Source: a virus. From it: DNA of 43,604 nt. Location of the stretch: the IMG/VR virus record IMGVR_UViG_3300023237_000592, positions 1 through 43,604 of that record, one strand, 5' to 3'. Positions 22,727-30,923 of the stretch are shown piece after piece. Every line of letters begins with the position of its first letter. Within the stretch, counting starts at the first letter, position 1. Below the pieces are notes generated by a model that did no database searches, was not told where the DNA came from, and saw only the letters and a list, made by a program, of their open reading frames with translations. The position numbers were made by a program, and so were the translations under genes.

Positions 22727-23187
22727 TTTATTAGTCCTTGCTTGTACACAGTTTTGCCGTTTTCTTTTAGTGCTGTGAGAATGCTTTTACGCTGTGCGCC
22801 ATCAAAGTTGTAACTTACATGTACCCAACCTGAGTCAGGAATGCCTGGTGTGTAAAACTCCAAGATAACTTGGTCAAAGGCACAGTTGTCAACAATCCAT
22901 TGTGCAACTTCTGCATTTGGGACACCAGGACACTCAATGTCAGCGGCTTCACCTTTGCAGTGTTGTGAACTGCTCGAACCACCAACTGCTTCGTTCAGCT
23001 TAGGTCCACGGTAGCCACTGTTGATAACTGTAATACCAAATTTATCTCTAACTTTTTGTACTACGTTTTCAAATAGTAACTTGGCAGCGTCTAAGTGCTT
23101 ACCTTGTGGTGTGTTGTCAATACCTTGTCTTAATGCTGTTTGTGATTTTGTAAATTCTTGAAGTGAAAAATTCTTTGATAGTTTCAT
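22723..23187 (-). CDS. M15-family peptidase endolysin
   Basis: 154 residues, a one-domain zinc D,D- or L,D-peptidase of the M15_3 type. The metal ligands are His76 and Asp83 in SSQHCKGEAADI and His123 in GWVHVSY; Glu110 (VILEFY) may be the catalytic base. The N-terminal SLQEFTKSQTA is the usual start of this family. It would cut peptide cross-links of peptidoglycan at lysis. AGGAG stands four bases before ATG. It leads a run of membrane and lipoprotein genes extending to 21249. There is no signal peptide, so export depends on a holin. Confidence 0.88.
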   Translation of the reverse strand: MKLSKNFSLQEFTKSQTALRQGIDNTPQGKHLDAAKLLFENVVQKVRDKFGITVINSGYRGPKLNEAVGGSSSSQHCKGEAADIECPGVPNAEVAQWIVDNCAFDQVILEFYTPGIPDSGWVHVSYNFDGAQRKSILTALKENGKTVYKQGLIK

Positions 23188-23203
23188 TTGTGCTCCTGGT
23201 TGA

Positions 23204-23773
23204 TTAAATTATTCCTGCGGCACTCTGTAGTGCCTGTAGATCCTTGTCTTCGGTTCGTTCTGCCTTAATAGGCACATTGGCGACAGCCTGAAGTTGTTTT
23301 AATTCTGACTTACGCTTTATATCTTTTTTACTAGGGTGTTCTTTACTGTATTCTCTTGGAGTCAATGGTATCTCCCTTGCTAAATTTTCTACTGTGACAT
23401 CATGATAGACTTTGCTTCTGTAATACCTAAACTTCCAGTCTTCTATTTTATCTTCTGTTAAGTTGAGCAAGTCTTCCAGCATCTGGTGAATATGAGTAGG
23501 TAATTCTTTATTCCTGTCTGCCTCAATGAATACCAGATACTTGCCGTCGTCACGCTCTCCTGCACTAACTTCAGCATCTAATAACCAATCATAACTTTTT
23601 TCCAGGAACGCCATCAAGTCTATTGCAGGATTCTTTTCTTTACATAATAACGCAATTGTGCAGATATCTTTATCATCGCCCATTTTACTTTTAAATGTAT
23701 CGATGGTTATTTCAGGGATAACAGATCTTTTTAGATCGCCATACTCTAACCCTTCGTTAAATTTCTTCTGCAT
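23204..23773 (-). CDS. Hypothetical protein conserved-looking in T4-like phages
   Basis: 189 residues, acidic at first, with an alpha/beta region (DICTIALLCKEKNPAIDLMA, DGKYLVFIEADRNKELPTHI). A basic C-terminal segment follows (EHPSKKDIKRKSELKQLQAV). It overlaps the next gene upstream by 17 bases. The general character recalls a conserved protein of marine T4-like phages, but I cannot name it. No catalytic signature is visible. Confidence 0.6.
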   Translation of the reverse strand: MQKKFNEGLEYGDLKRSVIPEITIDTFKSKMGDDKDICTIALLCKEKNPAIDLMAFLEKSYDWLLDAEVSAGERDDGKYLVFIEADRNKELPTHIHQMLEDLLNLTEDKIEDWKFRYYRSKVYHDVTVENLAREIPLTPREYSKEHPSKKDIKRKSELKQLQAVANVPIKAERTEDKDLQALQSAAGII

Positions 23774-24287
23774 TTATTTCACCTTGATCTGTTTTAAACT
23801 GGGATTCATCAAACCCTTCTTCGTATGCCTGCTCGATGTCTTCTAAGTCGATGGTCTCGTTCTCAAGTTCTAATGCGCCACGTTCAATGTCACGCATTAA
23901 ACTTTTTGGCAAAGTGATTTCAACCAACCAAACTGGCATCTTAGCAAGTTTGGGAACCTTTGTGCCTGCTTTAAAATCATCTGGGCTTTCAACTTTTATG
24001 GGATACTCTAATGTATCCTTGGTATATTTTACTTCACAGTCATATTGTAGTAAACGCTCTGCACCTCTAGGGTCTGGCATTGCTTTATTGGGCCACATAA
24101 ACACAGCACTTACGTAGTACTTTTCAAATGTAGGTCCGCTAACTAGCTCGCCTTTTTTCCAGTTTTTAAAAGCATATAAGTCAAGCTCATCTAATACACG
24201 TTCGTAGTCAAGCAGTGCATCCAAACTGCTATTGCTCATATAAATGTCTTTTGTGTTTTCTAGTACTGCTTTCAATGAAGTTGCCAT
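23757..24287 (-). CDS. Hypothetical protein, probably structural or assembly
   Basis: 176 residues. The N-terminus is helical (SLKAVLENTKDIYMSNSSLD), followed by strands (FEKYYVSAVFMWPNKAMPDP, VWLVEITLPKSLM). The C-terminus is very acidic and ends GEINAEEI. It is coupled with the downstream gene by a 17-base overlap. No family recognised. The two could form a complex, as one is acidic and the other basic at its end. Confidence 0.55.
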   Translation of the reverse strand: MATSLKAVLENTKDIYMSNSSLDALLDYERVLDELDLYAFKNWKKGELVSGPTFEKYYVSAVFMWPNKAMPDPRGAERLLQYDCEVKYTKDTLEYPIKVESPDDFKAGTKVPKLAKMPVWLVEITLPKSLMRDIERGALELENETIDLEDIEQAYEEGFDESQFKTDQGEINAEEI

Positions 24288-24320
24288 AATTTAATATCCG
24301 TTATTAACTATTTAGTTGAA

Positions 24321-24974
24321 TTAGCCTTTAAGGTATGTACGAGTATTCAATGGATTTTTTTGATCTGTGGGCCCATCTTCACTGTCTGGATGCATTACAA
24401 ATGCAATCATATCCTCATCATCACATACAAAATTATGCCAAGTATTACGTGGCATATAAAAAGCATCACCTGCTTTAAGGTCTACATTGTGTCCATTTTC
24501 TGTTTCTGTTGTACAATGTCCTTTTAGAACCAATCCGACCCGATGACTAGGGTGTACGTGTCTAGTTTGAACCATACCTGCTGGAAAATTTACGTAGTTA
24601 ACACAGGGATCACCGCTACGTCCAGGATTAACAATATTAGTATTAGTCGCCCCATCCATGTACACTAGATTGCCCAAGTCTCCAGGTGTAACTAGTCCCA
24701 CTACTTGCTCAGATGATCTAAAACCTGGCAGTTTGATAATAACAGCATGACCATCGGCTAATGTGTCTATTTCGTATGTCTGTGTTAACATACATGCCGC
24801 GGTGACTTTTTTTAGTAGCATGTCTTGGCCATCAAGACGACAATCAGACAATAAAACAATATCAGTGCCATCAGGTGTTCTAGTTACCTGTGTACCTGGT
24901 TCTATTTTATGTATTGCCATTTTCCAGCGATCAACGACTACACGACACTCGTTAATTTTTTCCATCAGTTGCAT
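24321..24974 (-). CDS. Cupin-domain protein
   Basis: 217 residues. The C-terminal half is a cupin: HVHPSHRVGLVLKGH gives the first motif, and LKAGDAFYMPRNTWHNFV gives the second with its terminal His. Together they supply a two- to three-His metal site. The N-terminal 100 residues look like a second, degenerate beta-barrel. Cupins of this size are dioxygenases, isomerases or small-molecule sensors. It is the last gene of an accessory island (24321-28484) and overlaps the P-loop gene by 23 bases. The substrate is unknown. Confidence 0.72.
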   Translation of the reverse strand: MQLMEKINECRVVVDRWKMAIHKIEPGTQVTRTPDGTDIVLLSDCRLDGQDMLLKKVTAACMLTQTYEIDTLADGHAVIIKLPGFRSSEQVVGLVTPGDLGNLVYMDGATNTNIVNPGRSGDPCVNYVNFPAGMVQTRHVHPSHRVGLVLKGHCTTETENGHNVDLKAGDAFYMPRNTWHNFVCDDEDMIAFVMHPDSEDGPTDQKNPLNTRTYLKG

Positions 24975-25620
24975 TTATGCCTCGTTCTTGTTTAGGTTTA
25001 AGTCCTGCATGTACATGTTCGTCTAACCAATATGTATCAACATATTTTACATATTTATGATTAGCATCCTTGTTAATAAACTTGTTAATATCTTCTGAAT
25101 CCCATGCTACGGGAAAGTTTAAAATTTTGCTTGTCCATTTTAAGTAGTGTTCCTTATGTAAGAAAAATGCTTCGTGATCTAAGAAGTGACAACTAAAATG
25201 TGGTAACAATTCTGTGTAGTAGTATTCTTGTGCAATAGGTAGTGTTTCTTCTCTGCGTACTCTACGTTGTTGCTCTAAGTTAATGTTTTGGTCTCTAACA
25301 ATAATTGCTATTTCTACTTCTATTCCCAACTGCTGTGCCTGTTTAGCCATTAAGTGTATTTTAGGAACTTGCTTAACACCATCAAATACAAAAGGTACGC
25401 TAACGTTCGCTACCCAGTAGTCATGCCCTTCAAAGTCTGCCATAGACATGCTGTTGGGGGTAACCCAATAAGGTGCAAATGTTTCTAGGTCACTGGGTAT
25501 CCAGTACTCATCTATCAGTTCTTTCCAGCCACCCACATCGTGGTGTAAACTGAATAGGCGACTAAAAAGATGATTACCTGATCCTTGCGGTCCTGTTATA
25601 ATGAGAAGTTTTTTGGCCAT
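24952..25620 (-). CDS. P-loop sulfotransferase/kinase-like protein
   Basis: 222 residues. LLIITGPQGSGNHLFSRLF is a P-loop with GSGNH, the form found in sulfotransferase-like proteins. VEIAIIVRDQNINLEQQRRV followed by EETLPIAQEYYYTEL supplies the Arg-rich nucleotide-binding part. The C-terminal half has Trp and His residues but no classical kinase lid. It overlaps the cupin and amidotransferase-like genes on either side, so the three are cotranslated. It could be a sulfotransferase or a small-molecule kinase; I favour the former because the P-loop is followed by a hydrophobic helix and not GK[ST]. Confidence 0.55.
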   Translation of the reverse strand: MAKKLLIITGPQGSGNHLFSRLFSLHHDVGGWKELIDEYWIPSDLETFAPYWVTPNSMSMADFEGHDYWVANVSVPFVFDGVKQVPKIHLMAKQAQQLGIEVEIAIIVRDQNINLEQQRRVRREETLPIAQEYYYTELLPHFSCHFLDHEAFFLHKEHYLKWTSKILNFPVAWDSEDINKFINKDANHKYVKYVDTYWLDEHVHAGLKPKQERGINATDGKN

Positions 25621-26129
25621 AAGGGTTGTTGCATGCGTTCAGGATGCCATTGCATGCAAGTATAATTATCTACTTGAAATGCTTCAACATAATTTCTTTT
25701 GTCTGTGGCAATAACTTCTATGTTAGCACCTTGCAGTACAGCAATGGTATGATGACTAGGCACTATGTGTTCTTTGCCTGACATTGTAATAGTGTGTTTG
25801 GTGTCCATGTGATTGTCTACTGGAATAGTACCTAACCCGTATTTTCTAGCAACTAGATGCATGCCTCTACAAACTCCCAGTACTGGTGTTTTGTGTTCGT
25901 CAACATAGTTAAATATTTCTGACTCGACATTAACTCTAGTATTGTCACCGTCGCCACCAGACAGTATTATTAAATCTACTGCGTCTAGTGTTTGTGTTAA
26001 GTTTTGGTTTGGAGTATTTGGAATCGGGATAAGTTGATGGGACTGTAATAAATCCCACCAACTCTGATCTAAACTATCGTAAGCTCTTCCCTTGTGTTGC
26101 AATACACGTTGTGTTATCGCAATCCGCAT
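25596..26129 (-). CDS. Class I glutamine amidotransferase-like hydrolase
   Basis: 177 residues. ILSGGDGDN is the family oxyanion loop. Catalytic Cys87 lies in the nucleophile elbow LGVCRGMH, with His162 and Glu164 in WHPER. This is the Cys-His-Glu triad of the peptidase C26/gamma-glutamyl hydrolase branch. It would release ammonia from glutamine or cleave a gamma-glutamyl bond. A synthetase partner is not in the window. It overlaps the P-loop gene by 25 bases and begins three bases after the ferritin-like stop, without its own ribosome site. Similar proteins occur in phage and bacterial sugar-modification clusters. Confidence 0.75.
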   Translation of the reverse strand: MRIAITQRVLQHKGRAYDSLDQSWWDLLQSHQLIPIPNTPNQNLTQTLDAVDLIILSGGDGDNTRVNVESEIFNYVDEHKTPVLGVCRGMHLVARKYGLGTIPVDNHMDTKHTITMSGKEHIVPSHHTIAVLQGANIEVIATDKRNYVEAFQVDNYTCMQWHPERMQQPLWPKNFSL

Positions 26130-26132
26130 ATA

Positions 26133-26828
26133 CTAGTGTACGTATGCGTCTTCGATAATCTTACGTGCTTCTGGTATTTCTTGTGTGTTCATGCAAGAAA
26201 CAGCATATAAGTCCATTCTCATAGCGTCAGCGATTGCTTCAACTTTGGCCTGAACTTCTGGATCTGCACATAGTTTTAAAAGTTTCTTCTCACCAATCTT
26301 GCTGTGGAAACCTTCGTCTCTAGCAATCTTAGCATAGCGAGTGCTAATAAAACTATCTTCAATGCAATCTGCCATTTTGTCCCAGACACGTTCTGCACGA
26401 CCCTCAGCAATAAACTGATATGCGGCTAGTGCGGCTTCATCTTTGTCTGCGTCGTACTTGGCTAATAGGCTTGCGCCCTTAGCAGTTGGCTTTGCGGCTT
26501 CCTGAGCAATGGCTTCTGATACGTCTATCTTTTCGCCTTTAATGTGCTCAATTACTTCTTTAACCATTCTAAAGTGCCTGGCTTCATCTTGTGCTTGTTT
26601 TGTGAGTAACTCAAGTTCTACTGGATCTGTGTCTGCACCTAGTTCTGCAACCTGACGGCTGATTTCAACCATGTTCATACGCTCGTTAACCATTCGACCT
26701 ACAAAGTGCTCAACTAATTTTTCCTGAGATGGCTTAGAATTAAAGTATGCTTCGACCTGCATCTCACTTGCTTTAAACAATGCTTCATTGTTGTCAGCAA
26801 GATTTTTCACAAATTGTTGTGCGTTCAT
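26133..26828 (-). CDS. Ferritin-like diiron protein
   Basis: 231 residues, all-helical. Two E-x-x-H motifs are placed as in diiron four-helix bundles: DEARH (E82, H85) and DEGFH (E172, H175). Partner glutamates are in RMNMVEISRQVAE (E55) and IAEGRAERVWD (E142 or E146). It belongs broadly to the ferritin-like oxygenase group (PaaA/ribonucleotide-reductase R2-like arrangement). A specific reaction cannot be read. AAGGAG gives a good ribosome site, and a perfect late promoter TATAAATA lies 37 bases upstream, so it is the first gene of a late unit with the amidotransferase-like, P-loop and cupin genes. Confidence 0.75.
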   Translation of the reverse strand: MNAQQFVKNLADNNEALFKASEMQVEAYFNSKPSQEKLVEHFVGRMVNERMNMVEISRQVAELGADTDPVELELLTKQAQDEARHFRMVKEVIEHIKGEKIDVSEAIAQEAAKPTAKGASLLAKYDADKDEAALAAYQFIAEGRAERVWDKMADCIEDSFISTRYAKIARDEGFHSKIGEKKLLKLCADPEVQAKVEAIADAMRMDLYAVSCMNTQEIPEARKIIEDAYVH

Positions 26829-26863
26829 TAATGTTTCTCCTTAAGGTGTGTGTATATACAATA

Positions 26864-27670
26864 CTATTTATATAGTTTTCTAAGTTCTGACTCATTGTTA
26901 GGGAATTTGTTAAGATTGTAACATGCTAGCTCTATGCCGTTGTTACGTAGTTTTGCCTGCACTACTGCTTCACTTAATAGATTATGTGGTCGGGTATCAT
27001 GCATGTATTTCTGTTTACTAGCCCACTTAACACCTACACTGTGTAGGAAAGTTTGGTCGTAAGGTTTTAAATTACAAAAGTTAAATATTTTATTGATAGT
27101 TGTCTCAAAGTTGTCTCTTAGTTCGTCAATATAAACTACTAGTTTATCATATGCTAAGTTGTCTATCATTAATTTTTGTTGAACGATGTTATCTGCAAGT
27201 CTATCCAATATACCGAAACTAAGTATCTCTCTTGCTACCCATCTATCCATGCTTAGTAGATCAGTTCTACCAAAATATTGTAGTGTGCGTCTATCTAAGT
27301 AGTCTAATGTTGGATTCGCATCCTGATAACTTACGGGTAAAAATATAGACGATGTTACCTCTTCTTTTTCTAAATAGTTTGATATACGCCAAACTTCGTC
27401 TTCTTCTCTGGCTAACAAAATAATGAGATTATCGATATTAGGTTTATTGTAAAACAGTTCTACATAGTGTGTTGTGTCTCCTACAGCACTGAAGTAGTTG
27501 ACCTTAGGACTTATATCAAACAACATGTTACATGTTATATGATTGTGCGAACTGCCTGTCGATGTAAAAGGCAACTTATCTTCTGTACAGTGTTTGGTTA
27601 AATTATTAATACACCAATCTATAAAAACACCATAACTGCCTGCAGTGTAAAATATAAAATTTTCTATCAC
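26864..27670 (-). CDS. Sulfotransferase-like protein, divergent
   Basis: 268 residues, GTG start (GTGA overlap with the upstream gene's stop). The N-terminal FIFYTAGSYGVFIDWCINN resembles the degenerate P-loop of phage sulfotransferase-like proteins. IDNLIILLAREEDEVWRISN stands where the 3'-phosphate Arg/Ser segment is expected. YIDELRDNFETTINKIFNFC is a C-terminal helix typical of the fold. The canonical PKSGT motif is not intact, so activity is doubtful. The last codons overlap a late promoter box. Confidence 0.45.
   Translation of the reverse strand: MIENFIFYTAGSYGVFIDWCINNLTKHCTEDKLPFTSTGSSHNHITCNMLFDISPKVNYFSAVGDTTHYVELFYNKPNIDNLIILLAREEDEVWRISNYLEKEEVTSSIFLPVSYQDANPTLDYLDRRTLQYFGRTDLLSMDRWVAREILSFGILDRLADNIVQQKLMIDNLAYDKLVVYIDELRDNFETTINKIFNFCNLKPYDQTFLHSVGVKWASKQKYMHDTRPHNLLSEAVVQAKLRNNGIELACYNLNKFPNNESELRKLYK
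26865..26872 (-). promoter_or_regulatory. T4-type late promoter TATAAATA
   Basis: Exact late consensus on the minus strand. The start codon of the ferritin-like gene is 37 bases downstream with AAGGAG between. It overlaps the stop codon of the 268-residue gene. Confidence 0.75.
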
Positions 27671-27903
27671 GGTTTATAATAAGAGAAGTATATTAAGTAA
27701 GGCACAATAATAAAAATTTGTGGTATAAAGTTCAACAACATAGACCACTCCCGCCAACGGTACCCAACGTACATCCAACCACTGGCACCTAGTAGTTGTA
27801 AGTAACTGTTCCAGGGTGTCCAACCGTTAACATGGAAAACCATTGCAATCAGTATTACAATTGCACTAGCATATTTAATGTACCAAACGTGATCTCTTTT
27901 CAT
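27667..27903 (-). CDS. Small membrane protein
   Basis: 78 residues with three hydrophobic stretches: YIKYASAIVILIAMVFHVN, YLQLLGASGWMYVGYRW and NFIPQIFIIVPYLIYFSYY. ATGA overlap upstream and GTGA overlap downstream place it in tight coupling between two sulfotransferase-like genes. No known family; it may anchor or escort its neighbours at the membrane. Confidence 0.6.
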   Translation of the reverse strand: MKRDHVWYIKYASAIVILIAMVFHVNGWTPWNSYLQLLGASGWMYVGYRWREWSMLLNFIPQIFIIVPYLIYFSYYKP

Positions 27904-28484
27904 TTTATTATGGTTACCAATATGTCTTTGTGTATAGTGGGAACATCAACAGCATATCCAAACTCACGTTCAATCCAGTCTGGAGTAAAGTATTCCCATT
28001 TTGCATCCACTTCGCATGCATATTCCAATATGCGTGTGTTTTGTGTTTGTATTTCCTGCAACATCTTTGCACTGTTCTTGTACCAACTGTAGTTTGGGTA
28101 CTGTATCTTAAAACCGCCAGCTTCGTGCCACCAGGCATAACTTGCCATGTCTGGTCGATATACCATTATAAACCAACTGTCTGGATGATACACTTTTACT
28201 TGTCGCGGACTGTATGCCCAATCATGACTTTTGATTAGTTTGTGTCCACCAGGCTCAGTCCATGCTTGGTCAAAGTGCTTGTACCCATAAATGTGTGTGG
28301 GATCAAACTCCATACCCCAACCAAAGTATGCACCTTTGTGTCCACTATAGGCATGATGGTCGTATGCTCGTTCTGGGGTGCGGTCACTGGTATTAAATCC
28401 AGGTATGGTTTCAATAGTTTGTGCTATACCTGACCAACGTGATCCAGGCACACCAGTAAAAAATATATGTTCGGGTATTATCAT
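27900..28484 (-). CDS. Sulfotransferase-like protein
   Basis: 194 residues. IFFTGVPGSRWSGIAQTI is a P-loop-like start. GGHKLIKSHDWAYSP contains the Lys-Ser-His segment preceding the catalytic region. WFIMVYRPDMASYAWWHEAG carries the Arg and Ser of the 3'-phosphate site. This order fits a short sulfotransferase. The ATG at 28484-28482 has no ribosome site but lies six bases after a TATACT box with a good -35, so the mRNA would be leaderless. It heads the operon of the accessory island and diverges from the plus-strand methyltransferase. Confidence 0.6.
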   Translation of the reverse strand: MIIPEHIFFTGVPGSRWSGIAQTIETIPGFNTSDRTPERAYDHHAYSGHKGAYFGWGMEFDPTHIYGYKHFDQAWTEPGGHKLIKSHDWAYSPRQVKVYHPDSWFIMVYRPDMASYAWWHEAGGFKIQYPNYSWYKNSAKMLQEIQTQNTRILEYACEVDAKWEYFTPDWIEREFGYAVDVPTIHKDILVTIIK

Positions 28485-28490
28485 AATATA

Positions 28491-28519
28491 AGTATAACGT
28501 ACTTATTAAGGATTGTCGA
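28491..28519 (-). promoter_or_regulatory. Early promoter giving a leaderless mRNA
   Basis: Minus strand TCGACA (28519-28514), 17-base spacer, TATACT (28496-28491), then six bases to the ATG at 28484. Five of six positions match at each box. The -35 overlaps the start of the divergent plus-strand gene. Confidence 0.7.
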
Positions 28520-29046
28520 TGAATCAAAAATTACTTAACGAATATTTTGCATCAGTTTGGAAGCCCAGTACAAGTGGATTTGGAGAGACTGGCTTTAACT
28601 TAGCAAATGAAGTTAAAGACGACGAGTGGGTGCTTGATGTAGGGTGTGGGTATAACCCGTACAAAGATCTGATTAAGAACCTAGTAGGTATTGATCCTGC
28701 TAACGATGCGGCTGACCATAAAGAACAAATAGAGTTTTTTGATACAGATCAACGCTTTGATGTTGCATTCTGTTTGGGAAGTTTAAACTTTGGCGATAAA
28801 ACTGTGGTAGAATATCAGATTGGCAGAATCATGCGACTGATGAAACCCAAGTCCAGAATATACTGGCGGTGTAATCCTGGCAACTACGACCACAATAACC
28901 AAATGCAATACCAGATACAGTTTTATCCTTGGCGTGAAGTTGATCACTATCTGATGGCACCGCAATGGGGCTATCGTGTAGAAGTGTGCAAACGAGACAG
29001 TGGATCTAAGAATAGAATCTATGCAGTCTGGGTGAGAGACTCGTAA
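28519..29046 (+). CDS. SAM-dependent methyltransferase
   Basis: 175 residues from ATG at 28519; the frame is open from a TTG two codons earlier, but AAGGA six bases before the ATG decides the start. Motif I is WVLDVGCGYNPY with a following acidic strand end (VGIDPAND), then FDVAFCLGSLNFG and LMKPKSRIYWRCNPGNY as post-motifs. It is a small-molecule or protein-type class I methyltransferase with no DNA-methyltransferase catalytic box. It is one of only two plus-strand genes and faces the leaderless operon head on. Confidence 0.75.
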   Translation: MNQKLLNEYFASVWKPSTSGFGETGFNLANEVKDDEWVLDVGCGYNPYKDLIKNLVGIDPANDAADHKEQIEFFDTDQRFDVAFCLGSLNFGDKTVVEYQIGRIMRLMKPKSRIYWRCNPGNYDHNNQMQYQIQFYPWREVDHYLMAPQWGYRVEVCKRDSGSKNRIYAVWVRDS

Positions 29047-29152
29047 TTTATAGTCGGCATCGAGACAATAATAACACATTATAATTCTACTTGTAAGAGT
29101 ATGTAAGTATTTTTGTGGACAACTGTAGTATTAGTTCACAGAGAATACTACT

Positions 29153-29941
29153 ATGTCTACTAACGTACATATATTCAAAAATTGTAAGGAGAACAAATTG
29201 AGTAGAAAACATCGCAAAAGTAATTCAAAACGCCATGACAGCATTCCGTATCAAGATAATACAGTAGAATTTCAGAAGTATGCACCCAAACAACGCAACA
29301 TTCGATTGCATCCAAAATCACTTAGACAGGAAACATATATTAATTTGTTGACGGATCCGGACAAATTAATCGTGTTTTCAACCGGCCCAGCAGGCACAGG
29401 AAAAACTATGTTAGCGGTGCTGGCAGGCTTACAGGCATATAGACAAGGAGACGTTAATAAGATTATTTTAACCCGCCCAGCTGTTGGCGTAGACGATGAA
29501 CAGCATGGATTTTTACCAGGTACCATCAATCAGAAAATGGAACCGTGGACAAGACCACTATTTGATGTTATACACGAATATTATTCACCAAAAGAAACTG
29601 CAAAAATGTTAGACGAAGGTATAATTGAGATTTCTCCACTAGCATTTATGAGAGGCCGAACATTTAAAGATGCATGGATTATTGCAGACGAAATGCAAAA
29701 TGCCACGCCAGGACAGATGAAGATGCTCCTAACCAGACTCGGTCAAAACAGTAAAATGGTGATAACAGGCGATACTCGCCAAGCAGATAGAAAGGAGGCA
29801 GATAACGGACTACTAAATTTTGAATCTTTATGCAATAGTTATGAAGGACTTAGTTACGTAGGCGGAGTCAAGATGTTAGGCAAAGATATACATAGACACC
29901 CTGCTGTTATAGAAGTTTTACAAATCTATTCAGACATTTAA
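29153..29941 (+). CDS. phoH: PhoH-like ATPase
   Basis: 262 residues as given. GPAGTGKTM is Walker A. FLPGTINQKMEPWTRPL and the ISPLAFMRGRTF segment are family signatures, WIIADEMQNATP is Walker B with sensor Gln, and VITGDTRQ is sensor 1. PhoH is a widespread phage auxiliary gene, an RNA-helicase-like ATPase of uncertain role, often phosphate-linked in host. The first ATG has only a weak site; a TTG at 29198 sits six bases after TAAGGAG and would remove 15 residues, so the shorter form is likely also or instead made. The 106-base gap upstream (29047-29152) holds a TATAAT at 29080 without a good -35. The stop overlaps the convergent HAD gene by four bases. Confidence 0.92.
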   Translation: MSTNVHIFKNCKENKLSRKHRKSNSKRHDSIPYQDNTVEFQKYAPKQRNIRLHPKSLRQETYINLLTDPDKLIVFSTGPAGTGKTMLAVLAGLQAYRQGDVNKIILTRPAVGVDDEQHGFLPGTINQKMEPWTRPLFDVIHEYYSPKETAKMLDEGIIEISPLAFMRGRTFKDAWIIADEMQNATPGQMKMLLTRLGQNSKMVITGDTRQADRKEADNGLLNFESLCNSYEGLSYVGGVKMLGKDIHRHPAVIEVLQIYSDI

Positions 29942-30516
29942 TCAGAGGATAAGAGCTGGTAGATTGCCTGCCAGTTCTTAACTCTAGGGTACGCTACGTC
30001 TATATTTCTATTATAGTCGTGGTCGATTAATATTGGTCGCAGACCTTGGGCTTCTCCAGCTATACAGTTTGCTATATTATCTTCTACCCAAAAATATCCC
30101 GTGTCTTTCCAGGCAGCCAATGCCTCATCCTTGTCAGCACCTGTGGGCAAGTAAGTGAATCCCACAAAAATATCACCAAACTGTTCTTTAAGATAGGAAG
30201 TTCTCATGTTCATTGACTCTGTCAAGTGGCTCATGCTACTGCATACATGGAATTTGTATCCTAGCTCGTCATGTATTCGCCTTACCCACTCATTAGAGTC
30301 TTTAAGAGTTTTTAACTGAGCAATAGATTTACTGTTATTAAACTCACACACATAACTATAACCCACTTCTCTGTCGATACCAAATCTATCGCCAATGGCG
30401 TACTCCAAGTGCCCGTTTTCTATCATTTCAAAGCCTTTTAACTCCATAAATGAGTTAAAACCGCCCTCCCAGTCGCATAAAACTCCGTCTACGTCCGTTA
30501 ATATTACCTTGACCAT
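29938..30516 (-). CDS. HAD-family phosphatase
   Basis: 192 residues. ILTDVDGVLCDW supplies motif I with nucleophile Asp and the acid/base Asp. FHVCSSMSH fits motif II (Ser), and YFWVEDNIANC is motif IV with acidic metal ligands. Proteins of this shape are 5'-nucleotidase or sugar-phosphate phosphatases. It overlaps the nucleotidyltransferase upstream by 13 bases, so the pair could act on the same phosphorylated precursor. It converges on phoH with no room for a terminator. Confidence 0.78.
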   Translation of the reverse strand: MVKVILTDVDGVLCDWEGGFNSFMELKGFEMIENGHLEYAIGDRFGIDREVGYSYVCEFNNSKSIAQLKTLKDSNEWVRRIHDELGYKFHVCSSMSHLTESMNMRTSYLKEQFGDIFVGFTYLPTGADKDEALAAWKDTGYFWVEDNIANCIAGEAQGLRPILIDHDYNRNIDVAYPRVKNWQAIYQLLSSD

Positions 30517-30923
30517 AGTTCTGCCTCGCTTATTCGTTTTCTCAAATTAGATGTGCTGAACGAGTGTTGTCTTTTATTATAATATAATTCTATGCCTTTG
30601 TCGACACATATTTGTTTACCAGAAAAGTCTAACTGCTTATATTCTTCGCCAATAAATCGTCGATCAATTGTATAAGTTAGCAGTATGTCTAATAAGTCCT
30701 GTTCAGTTTCGTAAGGAATAATTTCATTAATATACTTACATCCTTTTAACTGAACATATCTTTCAAACACACTTTGAATAGGTTTATTCTTTTCAGGCCT
30801 ATCAATCGTTGGATCTGTTTGTAATCCTACAATTAAATATTCACAGTTCTCACTTGCTTCTTTAAGCATAGCAACGTGACCACTATGGAATAAATCAAAA
30901 CTACTAAACGAAATTCCTATCAT
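30504..30923 (-). CDS. TagD-like cytidylyltransferase
   Basis: 139 residues. The first motif is SFDLFHSGHVAML with HxGH, the nucleotide-binding signature of the cytidylyltransferase-like superfamily. ERYVQLKGCKYINEIIPY and RRFIGEEY follow, and the last motif FSTSNLRKRI replaces the ISTTxI segment. Length matches glycerol-3-phosphate cytidylyltransferase (about 130). It would make CDP-glycerol or a similar activated alcohol. Start and stop overlap neighbours (ATGA upstream; 13 bases with the HAD gene). Confidence 0.78.
   Translation of the reverse strand: MIGISFSSFDLFHSGHVAMLKEASENCEYLIVGLQTDPTIDRPEKNKPIQSVFERYVQLKGCKYINEIIPYETEQDLLDILLTYTIDRRFIGEEYKQLDFSGKQICVDKGIELYYNKRQHSFSTSNLRKRISEAELWSR

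Noticed and set aside
29047-29152. Strong promoter for phoH at TATAAT 29080-29085
   Set aside because: No -35-like hexamer at 16-18 bases; kept only as a remark in the phoH entry.
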